NCBI GenBank assembly: GCA_965277415.1
Contig: CBDICS010000002.1
Location: forward strand, 1 to 64,000
Source of the DNA: JAHDHW01 sp965277415
Lineage (GTDB): Bacteria > Bacteroidota > Bacteroidia > Chitinophagales > Saprospiraceae
Direction: 5' to 3'
Length of the DNA stretch: 64,000 bases
The notes under the pieces: model-generated
Databases searched by the model: none
Told to the model about the DNA's origin: nothing
What the model saw: only the letters and a program-made list of their open reading frames with translations
Made by a program: the position numbers and the translations under genes
Part shown: positions 34,379 through 42,599 of the stretch, one piece after another
Layout: each line of letters starts with the position of its first letter
Numbering within the stretch: position 1 is the stretch's first letter

Positions 34379-35431
34379 TTATTCTTTAATATCTTTTCCA
34401 TACCATTCTTTTAAAACGGTATGCCCCATTTTCTTTTGAGGTGTATAGTCTTTAGCATTATACCCTTCGCCACCACGCATATTAGGAAACCACTTCCAGA
34501 TAAAACCTCCATACCAATAGGGTTCATCCCAGAATGTTTCAAGCAGGGCATGAATAGCATTTGCCTGAGCTTGTTCATTAATAGCCAATGTATTGATTTT
34601 ACTTTCTAATTCCCAGGTATTGTATGCACAACCATCAACACTCAAATAACCATACTCCGTAAATACAATAGGCTTCTTGGTTTTATTATAAAACTCACGG
34701 ATAGCTTTTTTATGTGGCATCCAAGCTTTTTTCAAAACATCAATCGAAGGTGTCTTTGCATTATTTAGCGGGAAATAAGCATTAATACCTACATAATCTA
34801 ATAGATCCCAAAAAGGAACATCCATATATTCATCCCAATTAGAAGCATAGATTAATTTTCCTTTATATATTTTTTTGACTTTGCTGATTAAGGTTCTCCA
34901 GTATTGCTCTCTCTTTTTGACACCAATTTTAAATTCTGTACCTATACAAAATACAGGTACTTCAAGGTCTATTGCTATTTTCAAATAGGTCATGATGTAT
35001 GCCGTATATTCTGCTTCCCATTGCTCCCATTCACTATCCGTTTTGAAATCAAGATCTCCGGTCCAACTTCCTGGAATATATACCTGTGGTTTTAAGACCA
35101 CATTAACTTCGGTCTTTTTAGCTAATCTGATGGTCTCTCTTACGCCTTCTTCACGCTCTCCCCACCATTGTCGATTCGAATTAAAATGCACCTGAGGTTT
35201 CCCTACTCTGGTATATGCATATGGAATGACCGCTATCCAATTTGCATTAACAGACCTAACTGCTTCTAATGGATTATTTGGAAATGCTTCTGGTGGCGCT
35301 ACAAAACTCAATCCTCTCAACATCTGTGTTCTTTGTGGGGCATTAACTTCCGGCATAGATAAAGAAGCCGCTTGATCACAAGATTTAAAGAATCCGAGCA
35401 TTAATATTAAGGTCATTATACATTTCGTCAT
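34379..35431 (-). CDS. GH113-like glycoside hydrolase lipoprotein
   Basis: The 350-residue protein has a signal peptide and a lipobox-like FFKSC with C18, so it is probably a lipoprotein processed by LspA. The TIM-barrel signatures of GH113-like enzymes follow: FCIGTEFKIG with candidate acid/base E166, VGINAYFPL, and VFTEYGY with candidate nucleophile E259. GH113 includes beta-mannanases, but relatives without known substrate are common in Bacteroidota. The barrel ends in FIWKWFPNMRGG. The gene has its own promoter and probably forms a single-gene unit. Confidence 0.82.
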   Translation of the reverse strand: MTKCIMTLILMLGFFKSCDQAASLSMPEVNAPQRTQMLRGLSFVAPPEAFPNNPLEAVRSVNANWIAVIPYAYTRVGKPQVHFNSNRQWWGEREEGVRETIRLAKKTEVNVVLKPQVYIPGSWTGDLDFKTDSEWEQWEAEYTAYIMTYLKIAIDLEVPVFCIGTEFKIGVKKREQYWRTLISKVKKIYKGKLIYASNWDEYMDVPFWDLLDYVGINAYFPLNNAKTPSIDVLKKAWMPHKKAIREFYNKTKKPIVFTEYGYLSVDGCAYNTWELESKINTLAINEQAQANAIHALLETFWDEPYWYGGFIWKWFPNMRGGEGYNAKDYTPQKKMGHTVLKEWYGKDIKE

Positions 35432-35435
35432 AGTT

Positions 35436-35465
35436 CAAATATAAGGCTTTAAGCAAAATTACAAA
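35436..35465 (-). promoter_or_regulatory. Promoter of the GH113-like gene, very close to the ATG
   Basis: On the minus strand TTTG is followed after 18 bases by TATATTTG, then four bases (AACT), then the ATG at 35431. This is the same tight arrangement as at mnmE and the tnpA copies and suggests a near-leaderless message. Confidence 0.55.
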
Positions 35466-35816
35466 GAACAAAGTCTTTCAATTTATGATTATCATAATCG
35501 AGACGACAATTTCATATTCTTCATTGAAATTATTGAAAAATAATGCCACATTGTTATTTTTTTATCAACATATCATGATTATGTTAGATATTTCATTAAA
35601 AAATAATTGATATTTTACCATTTTTTCAAAACGCCTTAAAATATGAATTCAATATTTAGATATTTCTACCAAAAACAATGATTAATTAAAATTATCGTAA
35701 ATATTTTAAATAAATGATGAAATATTTGCACTGTAATGATGTTTTGATTTAAATTTGTATTATGAATAGAGGCAAATGATAAAGATCATTTCCAAATTTG
35801 AAAAAAGAAATAATAT

Positions 35817-35936
35817 TGTGAGATGACGAAATAGGCAGCCGTGCCCTCCTGTCTCGGGGGTGAAGATTATGGGATAAATGCTAATTTTTTTAGCGCTAAC
35901 CACTTCTTGAAGGTTCGAATCCTTCTCTCACAGCCA
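35817..35936 (+). tRNA. Tandem tRNA-like gene, copy 1 (predicted anticodon GUC, encoded CCA)
   Basis: The tRNA-like body is 35817-35933 (117 bases), followed by CCA. Acceptor arms TGTGAGA and TCTCACA pair perfectly. The T arm is GAAGG-TTCGAAT-CCTTC. The D arm is ACG/CGT with loop AAATAGGCAGC. The anticodon arm is CCCTC/GGGGG with loop CTGTCTC, giving GUC at 35851-35853. Position 73 is G. The variable region is 48 bases and can form a GCTAA/TTAGC hairpin with outer pairs. This resembles a class II tRNA (Ser/Leu type), yet the anticodon loop is Asp-like with U at position 37. Whether it is charged or used in translation cannot be told. Confidence 0.65.
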
Positions 35937-35987
35937 AGTAAATAGAACAAAGGTTCTTTACGTTTAAATTTTTTGAATTAATAATAT

Positions 35988-36105
35988 TGTGAGATGACGA
36001 AATAGGCAGCCGTGCCCTCCTGTCTCGGGGGTGAAGAGTATGGGATAAATGCTAATTTTTTTTAGCGCTAACCACTTCTTGAAGGTTCGAATCCTTCTCT
36101 CACAG
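35988..36105 (+). tRNA. Tandem tRNA-like gene, copy 2
   Basis: The body is 118 bases and almost identical to copy 1. Differences are AGAGTATGGG instead of AGATTATGGG in the variable region and eight instead of seven Ts in its loop. G73 is followed by CAA, so CCA is not encoded. The spacer before it is unlike the others and contains AGAAC-AAAG-GTTCT. Confidence 0.65.
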
Positions 36106-36154
36106 CAAGGCAAATGATAAAGATCATTTCCAAATTTGAAAAAAGAAATAACAT

Positions 36155-36271
36155 TGTGAGATGACGAAATAGGCAGCCGTGCCCTCCTGTCTCGGGGGTG
36201 AAGAGTATGGGATAAATGCTAATTTTTTTAGCGCTAACCACTTCTTGAAGGTTCGAATCCTTCTCTCACAG
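36155..36271 (+). tRNA. Tandem tRNA-like gene, copy 3
   Basis: The body is 117 bases with seven Ts in the variable loop and is otherwise the same as copy 2, with perfect acceptor, D, anticodon and T arms. G73 is followed by CAA. The upstream spacer has the ATGAT-AAAG-ATCAT hairpin. Confidence 0.65.
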
Positions 36272-36320
36272 CAAGGCAAATGATAAAGATCATTTCCAAA
36301 TTTGAAAAAAGAAATAATAT

Positions 36321-36438
36321 TGTGAGATGACGAAATAGGCAGCCGTGCCCTCCTGTCTCGGGGGTGAAGAGTATGGGATAAATGCTAATTTTTTTTAGCG
36401 CTAACCACTTCTTGAAGGTTCGAATCCTTCTCTCACAG
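36321..36438 (+). tRNA. Tandem tRNA-like gene, copy 4
   Basis: The body is 118 bases and the same as copy 2. G73 is followed by CAA. The spacer before it matches those before copies 1, 3 and 5, except for single-base changes. Confidence 0.65.
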
Positions 36439-36487
36439 CAAGGCAAATGATAAAGATCATTTCCAAATTTGAAAAAAGAAATAACAT

Positions 36488-36608
36488 TGTGAGATGACGA
36501 AATAGGCAGCCGTGCCCTCCTGTCTCGGGGGTGAAGAGTATGGGATAAATGCTAATTTTTTTTAGCGCTAACCACTTCTTGAAGGTTCGAATCCTTCTCT
36601 CACAGCCA
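36488..36608 (+). tRNA. Tandem tRNA-like gene, copy 5 (encoded CCA)
   Basis: The body is 118 bases (36488-36605) and is followed by an encoded CCA, as in copy 1, so the first and last copies have CCA while the three inner ones do not. The next gene is convergent, with its stop at 36632. Confidence 0.65.
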
Positions 36609-36631
36609 GGTAATTAAAGCATGCATATTCC

Positions 36632-38152
36632 TTAATGAAATTTATTATCAAGTGAATTGATAACTATCTCCCACAAAATTTCATATGGAACAATTTCAAT
36701 ATCATCAGATTGTCCTGAAATTTCTAATGGTTTATTTTTTAATTTTTCTAATAGTTTTTCAGACTTTCGGATAACTGCCTGCTTATGAAAATTAGCTTTT
36801 GGCAGTTGAATCAACATTTTGATAAAACAGCTACTACGATAAGTATCATCGTTTCTAAGGTATCGATAGGTATACTGATTGATCGCTTCTACTCTGTCTA
36901 TAACAGCATCATAGTTTCGTTTTTGTAGTAAGAACAGAATGTGAATGATCAAAATTGGAATATTCTTCCCTCTTTTATCTTTAGAATATACGGGAAGTTC
37001 ATTCAAGAATTTATTCAATCTAAATTTCTTTAAGCCATCCTCCTTATTGACCTTTATTTCCCCATTTGAAATAAAGTAGTTGATATAGGCTTCATAAACT
37101 TTCCAGCTCTCAGTGGAATTTGCATAGAGTCGTTTGAAATTCTTATTTCTATAAACTTTCAAATAAGCCTCATAGGCCTCTTGATTTTTTTTCGTATGCA
37201 AACAAAGCGTTAAGTATAATTCATGAGTATAAAACCAATTAGGAGAACCTTCACGTAAAGTTCGAAAACATTTCATAGCAATCTCTTCTCCTTTTTTAAA
37301 TTGTTTTAATTGTATATAGCATCCTAAAATCTTAAAATGAAAAGTGAAAATGGCGATTTTCGAAGCTTGATATGTTTTTGATCCAAAAAAATCAATAGCC
37401 TTTTCACATTCTTTAATTACATTTTTATAATCGTTCGCAATCTGATATCTATAGACATGCACTGTACTAGCTAATAGATTTAATCGATAAGAATTTAGAT
37501 TCTTTGTCTCTTTCTTCAAAGTATTTGAATAGTTAATAGCAGTTTTCAATATTTCAGACTTTGAGTTTTTTGAAATACTGAACAAACTTGAAATGCTAGA
37601 ATAGTATTCCTCAGCTAGCAGTTCAACCATTAAAATCTTTTGATGTTTTTTTACATATGCATCATACTTTATGTACTTTTTTTTATCCCTATTAATAGAT
37701 GCATAATGTACTCTTAGGGATCGTGAAATATCTAGTATTAGCTGACTAAATTCAAATTTCTCAGCTTTTCGTAGTATTCTTTCAGCAATTGGAATAGCCG
37801 TTAGCCTAGCTCCTTTCCCCAATAAAATCTTAAGCGAGGCCCATTCCTTATGGCAAGAATAATAAGCCATTTGGAATTCATTATGAGAGGATTTATTAAT
37901 ATCAATGAAAAAAATAGTATTAATTAATCGCTGTTGAAGGCGGGATTTTAGCTTAGCATAGTTAGCTTCTTTATTTTCTGAACCTTGATATATTAAGGTC
38001 GCGGCTTCCTCATCGGTATTAAAAGTTCCCCTTTGAATTCCCTCATATAGCTTTTGCAATTTACTATTATAAAAATCGGGACTTCCGATAATTTCAATCC
38101 CCTTAATCTTATGCTTAGTGATTAGTCTGATTAGTTCTTTAAGCTGATCCAT
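36632..38152 (-). CDS. Helical-repeat protein, related group (506 residues)
   Basis: This is a soluble, Lys-rich, helix-only protein starting MDQLKELIRLITKHKIKGIE. It contains AKLKSRLQQRLINTIFFIDI (about 66-85) and TPR-like helix pairs (such as VIKECEKAIDFFGSKTYQAS and LKQFKKGEEIAMKCFRTLRE). Short motifs and overall plan recall the 30075 and 57636 proteins, but direct homology is less certain. No signal peptide or catalytic motif is seen. It lies convergent to the tRNA-like array, whose last copy ends 24 bases away. Function unknown; scaffold or regulator is a guess. Confidence 0.6.
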   Translation of the reverse strand: MDQLKELIRLITKHKIKGIEIIGSPDFYNSKLQKLYEGIQRGTFNTDEEAATLIYQGSENKEANYAKLKSRLQQRLINTIFFIDINKSSHNEFQMAYYSCHKEWASLKILLGKGARLTAIPIAERILRKAEKFEFSQLILDISRSLRVHYASINRDKKKYIKYDAYVKKHQKILMVELLAEEYYSSISSLFSISKNSKSEILKTAINYSNTLKKETKNLNSYRLNLLASTVHVYRYQIANDYKNVIKECEKAIDFFGSKTYQASKIAIFTFHFKILGCYIQLKQFKKGEEIAMKCFRTLREGSPNWFYTHELYLTLCLHTKKNQEAYEAYLKVYRNKNFKRLYANSTESWKVYEAYINYFISNGEIKVNKEDGLKKFRLNKFLNELPVYSKDKRGKNIPILIIHILFLLQKRNYDAVIDRVEAINQYTYRYLRNDDTYRSSCFIKMLIQLPKANFHKQAVIRKSEKLLEKLKNKPLEISGQSDDIEIVPYEILWEIVINSLDNKFH

Positions 38153-38364
38153 AATGAATTTTTAACTACGCATATTATAATAAACAACAAATTATTTTAT
38201 TTAATAATTTATTTAATAAATTGATTATCAACTAATTGTATTTATGAAAAATCAACTTAAAGATATAAATGTAGGTCATTTATATTGTTTTTTTGTTAAA
38301 GACAACTCAGTTAGAAACCACGAATTTTGAACTATTCTTTTATTGTTTATAAAATAGTTCAAAT

Positions 38365-38502
38365 ATGTTAGAAATTTTTATCGCCGCTCTCTTAGCTCTC
38401 GGAATCATTACAAGTCCTGATCAAGCAACTCAAGAAATGGTTAACCAAAATCAAGCTGAAATACAACAATATATTATCGACACTGATTTAGCCGAGATCT
38501 AA
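38365..38502 (+). CDS. Possible small membrane peptide (45 residues)
   Basis: An ATG at 38365 opens 45 codons: a hydrophobic N-terminus (MLEIFIAALLALGIITSP) and a Gln-rich polar tail ending DTDLAEI. It is preceded by A/T-rich DNA and is 158 bases upstream of a good terminator at 38661. No family is recognised. It could be a real small membrane peptide or chance. Confidence 0.35.
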   Translation: MLEIFIAALLALGIITSPDQATQEMVNQNQAEIQQYIIDTDLAEI

Positions 38503-38660
38503 ATTCCCAATTCTAAATTACTGATTTTAAAGCAACTATAAAATAAATTGAGGTTAAAATTGCAATAATGAAGGTCAAAAACACCTTTATTTTGTTATAA
38601 TATTCAATGAGAATCCTCTGTAACTTGCGTTAGCTTTAGTGTTAACGAACGGAAATTATT

Positions 38661-38701
38661 AGGCGTTGAGGTAAGTTTTTCTTACCCCAATGCCTTTTTT
38701 A
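38661..38701 (+). terminator. Rho-independent terminator
   Basis: AGGCGTTGAGGTAAG pairs with CTTACCCCAATGCCT around a T-rich loop, followed by six Ts. It implies a plus-strand transcript ending here, the 38365 small ORF being the only candidate. The remaining DNA between 38503 and 38951 holds no other gene apart from the hairpin at 38896. Confidence 0.8.
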
Positions 38702-38895
38702 AGAAAAAATTTATTTTTAAAAATATCTCTTAAGAAAATTATTAATTGCTAAGTCTGCCTTTGGTGATCCCCGAATCATCAGAGGCTTTTTAACTTTAGG
38801 GAGACGATTTTTGGAGAGAAAGACTTATATACTTCTATTTTGCCTTTAAAACAGTACAAATCATTAAAGAAGAGGGTTTAATTAGACCTGTATAA

Positions 38896-38937
38896 AGCCA
38901 AGTGTATCTACATTTGGGTGGGTATATACACTTGGCT
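38896..38937 (-). terminator. Hairpin after the DUF4920 gene
   Basis: AGCCAAGTGTAT pairs perfectly with ATACACTTGGCT, 14 bases past the stop of the minus-strand gene at 38952. The T run after it is weak (CTTTATAC). Confidence 0.6.
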
Positions 38938-38951
38938 GAAAGCAAATTATA

Positions 38952-39416
38952 TTATTGATCAAGTAATAATACACCAGAAGCTAAGAAATTATAGCCTTCT
39001 TCTGGATCTGTAATAGACTCAATTTCTTCTGGTGATTGACCAGCATCTTCAGCAAGATGTCTAAGATCAGCAACAGAGGTAACATCCTTGTATGCTTTGC
39101 CTTCAAAAACGACTTTTCTGCCTTCAATGTCCATAGGTACGAAAAACCCATAATCCTTAAATTTTACACGCATTTCTTCGTCAGAGTTTTCAGAAACGAT
39201 GGTCATCCAACAGCCTTTCTTTTTGCATACACCTTTCACAATTCCACTTACCTTTGTATTCACTGAATCTATTTTGCTAAGTTTCTTAAGCAATTCATCA
39301 TAAGAAATACTTCCAGTTTCGCTAATATGCTCACCAAATTGACTACCTGTCGGCTTAGAATCACATGATATGATCAAGCAACTAACAAATATGGCAAATA
39401 AGATATTCTTTAACAT
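38952..39416 (-). CDS. DUF4920-domain lipoprotein
   Basis: The 154-residue protein starts with a lipoprotein signal (AIFVSCLIISC, lipid-bearing C18). The folded part contains VSGIVKGVCKKKGCWMTIVS and MRVKFKDYGFFVPMDIEGRK, the two conserved blocks of DUF4920, an OB-like fold that in relatives may bind metal through the Cys pair. Placement in the periplasm or outer membrane is expected. Function is unknown. It is a single gene with its own hairpin downstream. Confidence 0.85.
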   Translation of the reverse strand: MLKNILFAIFVSCLIISCDSKPTGSQFGEHISETGSISYDELLKKLSKIDSVNTKVSGIVKGVCKKKGCWMTIVSENSDEEMRVKFKDYGFFVPMDIEGRKVVFEGKAYKDVTSVADLRHLAEDAGQSPEEIESITDPEEGYNFLASGVLLLDQ

Positions 39417-39454
39417 AATTCTAAAATATGTAATGATTATTTAATAAGTTATTA

Positions 39455-39576
39455 GACGGAATTAATAATAAGCTATTTTTTGTAAGACATCCCAAAATAT
39501 TCAACACAGTTTCCTTTTAGTCAGGCTTATGAAATTTCAGCATGTCAAAATAGCTGATTATTAATTTTGTCCCGTC
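39455..39576. repeat. MITE-like palindromic element, copy 1 (122 bp)
   Basis: The ends are inverted: GACGG-AATTAATAATAAGCTATTTT on the left, and on the opposite strand GACGGGACA-AAATTAATAATCAGCTATTTT on the right. Between them are about 60 bases shared with the copy at 57492-57612. No ORF is present. The remaining ~465 bases up to 40041 contain no evident gene. Confidence 0.75.
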
Positions 39577-40041
39577 ACTTACTTCCAGTTTTAAATTAAA
39601 ATCAGCCATTCTATCCATTCGATTTATTTTGATAAAATAGATCAATTATAATATCGAGTGAATAAAGGCTAACAAATTTACGGAAAAAATAACTTTCTCA
39701 AAAATTAAATGATATAGAGCATGAGAGAGATTTAGTATTCGTCCAACAAACAGCACTTTGCCGACCTGAAAAAGGTTTATTATTCAACTCAAAGCCTAAT
39801 TTCCTCAATAAAGGCTAAGGAGTTTGATTACATATTGTATTCTAAGAGACAAAGAAAGAAATTGTTGAAAATTAGAATTGTTTAGAAAATATTAAAATAT
39901 AAGGATGAGCACAATATAAGGAACTAAAATAAGTTTTATCCTTATCTGTTTCATTCAATCATAATACACATCATTATAGATCAGAACCATTACATTTCTT
40001 CAATCCTGTTTGAATAGTTCAAGCTAAAAAACCTTTGAGAG

Positions 40042-41703
40042 ATGAAACTGATAATGAATCTAGTGATTGTCATATTGACAATCTGCCTTCCACAAATTTT
40101 AAATGCACAATGTCTTAGTGGTTCTTGTTGGGATGGTAAAGGCGTTTACCTTTATCCTAGTGGGGCCAAATATGTCGGCCATTTTAGAAATGGTAAGATC
40201 CACGGAAAGGGGACACTATTCTTTAGTAATGGAAACAAATATTCCGGAGATTGGGTAGATCATTATCGAAGTGGAAATGGCACGCTTGAATTTAGTAATG
40301 GAGATATTTACAAAGGAGAGTTTAAGGCAAGTAAGATTAATGGTTTTGGAACGATGGTCTTTGCGAAAGGAGATAAGTATGTTGGGAAATGGGTAGCTAA
40401 TCTACAGCATGGAGAAGGCAAATACTATTACGAGGACGGTGATCGATATGAAGGAGAATTCCATAAAGGAAAACTGCATGGGAAAGGCATTATGTTCTAT
40501 GGTGATGGTTCTCGGTATTCTGGACTTTGGAAAAATAATAAGAAAAACGGGAGAGGAACCTTTTTCAAGATTGATGGTAGTTCAGTCGCAGGGAAATGGC
40601 GACAAGGAAAATTTCAAGGGAAAGAAGAGGATGCCAATCAAAATAATTCTTTTGAAGCACAAGAATCTGTCGTTTCTAATAGTGAGTTTAAAGATTGTAA
40701 TACGGCCTTTTGCAATAATGAACGTGGTCTGTTTAGCTATGCTGATGGTTCTCAATGGATTGGAGATTTTAAAGATGGCTTACCAGAAGGTTTAGGAACT
40801 TGTTATTATGCAAATGGTGATAAATATGTAGGTGCTTGGGAAAAGCACGCTCCTCATGGAGAGGGGATCATGTATTATGCAAATGGTAGGGCACTAGGTG
40901 CGGTGTGGGATTATGGGAAACCTATTGATGAATTGAATGCTTCCGATGAATTACTTGCTCAAGAACATGTAGCAGTTGATCAAAATGATGAAATAAAAAT
41001 CTGGGCTGTTGTCGTTGGCGTCGCTCGCTATGCTCATATGCCAGTTTTGAAATATACCGATGATGATGCTTATCATATTTATGCATTCTTAAAAAGCCCG
41101 GAGGGCGGCGCATTGCCGGATAATCAAATCAAAGTGCTCATAGATGAAGATGCTACGAGAACTAAGATCATGAGTGCAATGCGACAGACTTTCCTAAAAG
41201 CAGATGAGAATGATGTGGTGCTATTATATTTCTCCGGCCATGGGCTAAAAGGTTCTTTCCTTCCTGTTGATTTTGATGGATATAATAATAAACTACAGCA
41301 TGAAGAAGTTCAAAAGCTGTTTAATGAATCGAAAGCCAAGCATAAAATCTGTTTTGCTGATGCTTGCCATTCTGGTACTTTGACTGCAATGCGATCACCA
41401 AGTAATATTCTAACAGACTACTATAATGCATTTGAAAATTCAACTGGAGGTACTGCATTACTTCTATCTTCAAAAGGAGATGAAGTATCGCTCGAAGATC
41501 AGGGTTTACGTCAAGGCATTTATAGTCATTTCTTAATCAGAGGATTGAAGGGAGAGGCCGATAAAAATAAAAACGATATTGTGACCATCCACGAGTTATT
41601 TAATTTCGTTTACAATAAAGTAACTGCTTATACTGCAAATGTGCAGACACCTACGCTTACTGGAAACTATGATAAAAATATGCCAGTAGCAGGAGTTAGA
41701 TAA
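40042..41703 (+). CDS. Exported MORN-repeat caspase-like peptidase (C14)
   Basis: The 553-residue protein has a signal peptide ending near LNAQC. About nine MORN repeats follow (residues 33-190 and 228-290; e.g. GAKYVGHFRNGKIHGKGTLF), separated by a polar linker. A caspase-fold domain (about 318-553) has the catalytic dyad H400 in LYFSGHGLKG and C442 in CFADACHSG. MORN repeats commonly bind membranes or proteins. Secretion of a caspase to the periplasm or outside is unusual. It is probably a single gene with its own terminator. Neighbours give no pathway. Confidence 0.88.
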   Translation: MKLIMNLVIVILTICLPQILNAQCLSGSCWDGKGVYLYPSGAKYVGHFRNGKIHGKGTLFFSNGNKYSGDWVDHYRSGNGTLEFSNGDIYKGEFKASKINGFGTMVFAKGDKYVGKWVANLQHGEGKYYYEDGDRYEGEFHKGKLHGKGIMFYGDGSRYSGLWKNNKKNGRGTFFKIDGSSVAGKWRQGKFQGKEEDANQNNSFEAQESVVSNSEFKDCNTAFCNNERGLFSYADGSQWIGDFKDGLPEGLGTCYYANGDKYVGAWEKHAPHGEGIMYYANGRALGAVWDYGKPIDELNASDELLAQEHVAVDQNDEIKIWAVVVGVARYAHMPVLKYTDDDAYHIYAFLKSPEGGALPDNQIKVLIDEDATRTKIMSAMRQTFLKADENDVVLLYFSGHGLKGSFLPVDFDGYNNKLQHEEVQKLFNESKAKHKICFADACHSGTLTAMRSPSNILTDYYNAFENSTGGTALLLSSKGDEVSLEDQGLRQGIYSHFLIRGLKGEADKNKNDIVTIHELFNFVYNKVTAYTANVQTPTLTGNYDKNMPVAGVR

Positions 41704-41743
41704 TGAAGTGTAAAGGATAGCAGCCATTTTTAAACAAGTTTAT

Positions 41744-41811
41744 AGTCATTTGTCATTTGTCACTACTAGGGTTTAAATCACCCAAGGACTCTTGACAAAT
41801 GACTTTTTTTA
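41744..41811 (+). terminator. Terminator of the MORN-caspase gene
   Basis: AGTCATTTGTCA pairs perfectly with TGACAAATGACT about 38 bases later, followed by seven Ts. Confidence 0.85.
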
Positions 41812-41872
41812 TTTTTATTGTAACCTTTTCCTTTCAAACGTTACTATATTAACAGAACCTAATTTATTTCAT

Positions 41873-42120
41873 ATGAAAAATGAGATACATCGTGAGTTTC
41901 TAGATAATTATAATAAAATTCACGAATCCTTTGTTCGATATTGTAGTAGCAAGTCATATGGAATTATGCAAACTGAGTTATACACTATTCTTAGCAACCA
42001 TACTGGCCAGTCTTACGAGCAGATTGTGATCGTGATCATTGATTCCGAGCTAAAGAAGCTAAAATTTATGGCCTAGTTGATGAGGTATTAAACAAAGAAC
42101 AAGAACAATCAAATGAATAA
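41873..42120 (+). pseudogene. Chimeric pseudogene: sigma-factor-like N-terminus joined to ClpP C-terminus
   Basis: From ATG 41873 the first ~35 codons (MKNEIHREFLDNYNKIHESF, then VRYCSSKSYGIMQTE) resemble the start of Saprospiria ECF sigma factors. Directly after, LYTILSNHTGQSYEQI matches the C-terminal part of ClpP. A frameshift then leads to a second frame reading DCDRDH, a stop where Trp is expected, and AKEAKIYGLVDEVLNKEQ, the ClpP end, stopping at 42120. The catalytic triad of ClpP is absent. This is a deletion-fusion relic and not a functional protease. The sigma assignment is weaker than the ClpP one. Confidence 0.75.
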
Positions 42121-42599
42121 AAAAGGCCCAGAAAGGGTTCCGGAACCTTCATAGAGGGAGAAAATATTATCGTTATTTAGAGCATATTGGGAATTTGAAA
42201 GCCATTCAATACTTTTCGACATTTTGTATCGGTTTATTAAATCACTTGTTCTTTTTATTAAGCTAAGCTTTGATTTTTTTTATCCTATACAATACATCTT
42301 TATTATATCTACAAAGATGCAGGAATAATGAAATAACCATAGGACTATAATTCGACAAAGGTTTACTCTTTTTAGCCATTTAGGGCTTATAATTCTATAA
42401 TAATAGCATATTAGGATTTCGCATAGTCAAAGATTTGTTTAAAACGGCCTTCTAAATATTTGGATTTGCCAATCCTGACTCGTAATTTTCGCAGCTTTCC
42501 AATTGTGAAATTTTCAGTGTGCTAGGCTCATTAATCATTTTAGCACAAAAGAATGCGATAAACTTCAAAAAAATCAAATTCTATTCATGCATTATTAAA
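42121..42599. other. 479-base gap upstream of the first hybrid sensor
   Basis: No coding frame or RNA fold was recognised. A GGTTCCGGAACC palindrome is near 42136. The sensor promoter must lie in the right part, but no consensus TAnnTTTG box close to the start was found. Confidence 0.45.

Larger units (their letters stand above)
35772..36608 (+). repeat. Tandem repeat array of ~166-171-base units carrying the tRNA-like genes
   Basis: The unit is a ~50-base spacer plus a 117-118-base tRNA-like body. Four spacers (before copies 1, 3, 4 and 5) share GGCAAATGATAAAGATCATT and an AAATTTGAAAAAAG tail. The spacer before copy 2 has a different sequence but the same layout, a hairpin with AAAG loop. 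High identity suggests recent expansion or gene conversion. Confidence 0.85.

Noticed and set aside
36234..36446. 70-codon minus-strand ORF ending in VREGFEPSRSG
   Set aside because: It is the antisense of the tRNA-like copies; the GFEPSR string is a well-known artefact of reading tRNA T arms backwards. It supports the tRNA-like call instead.
35817..36608. Tandem array read as a second CRISPR
   Set aside because: Units are ~170 bases with structured tRNA-like bodies and nearly constant spacers, so they lack the short-repeat/variable-spacer pattern.
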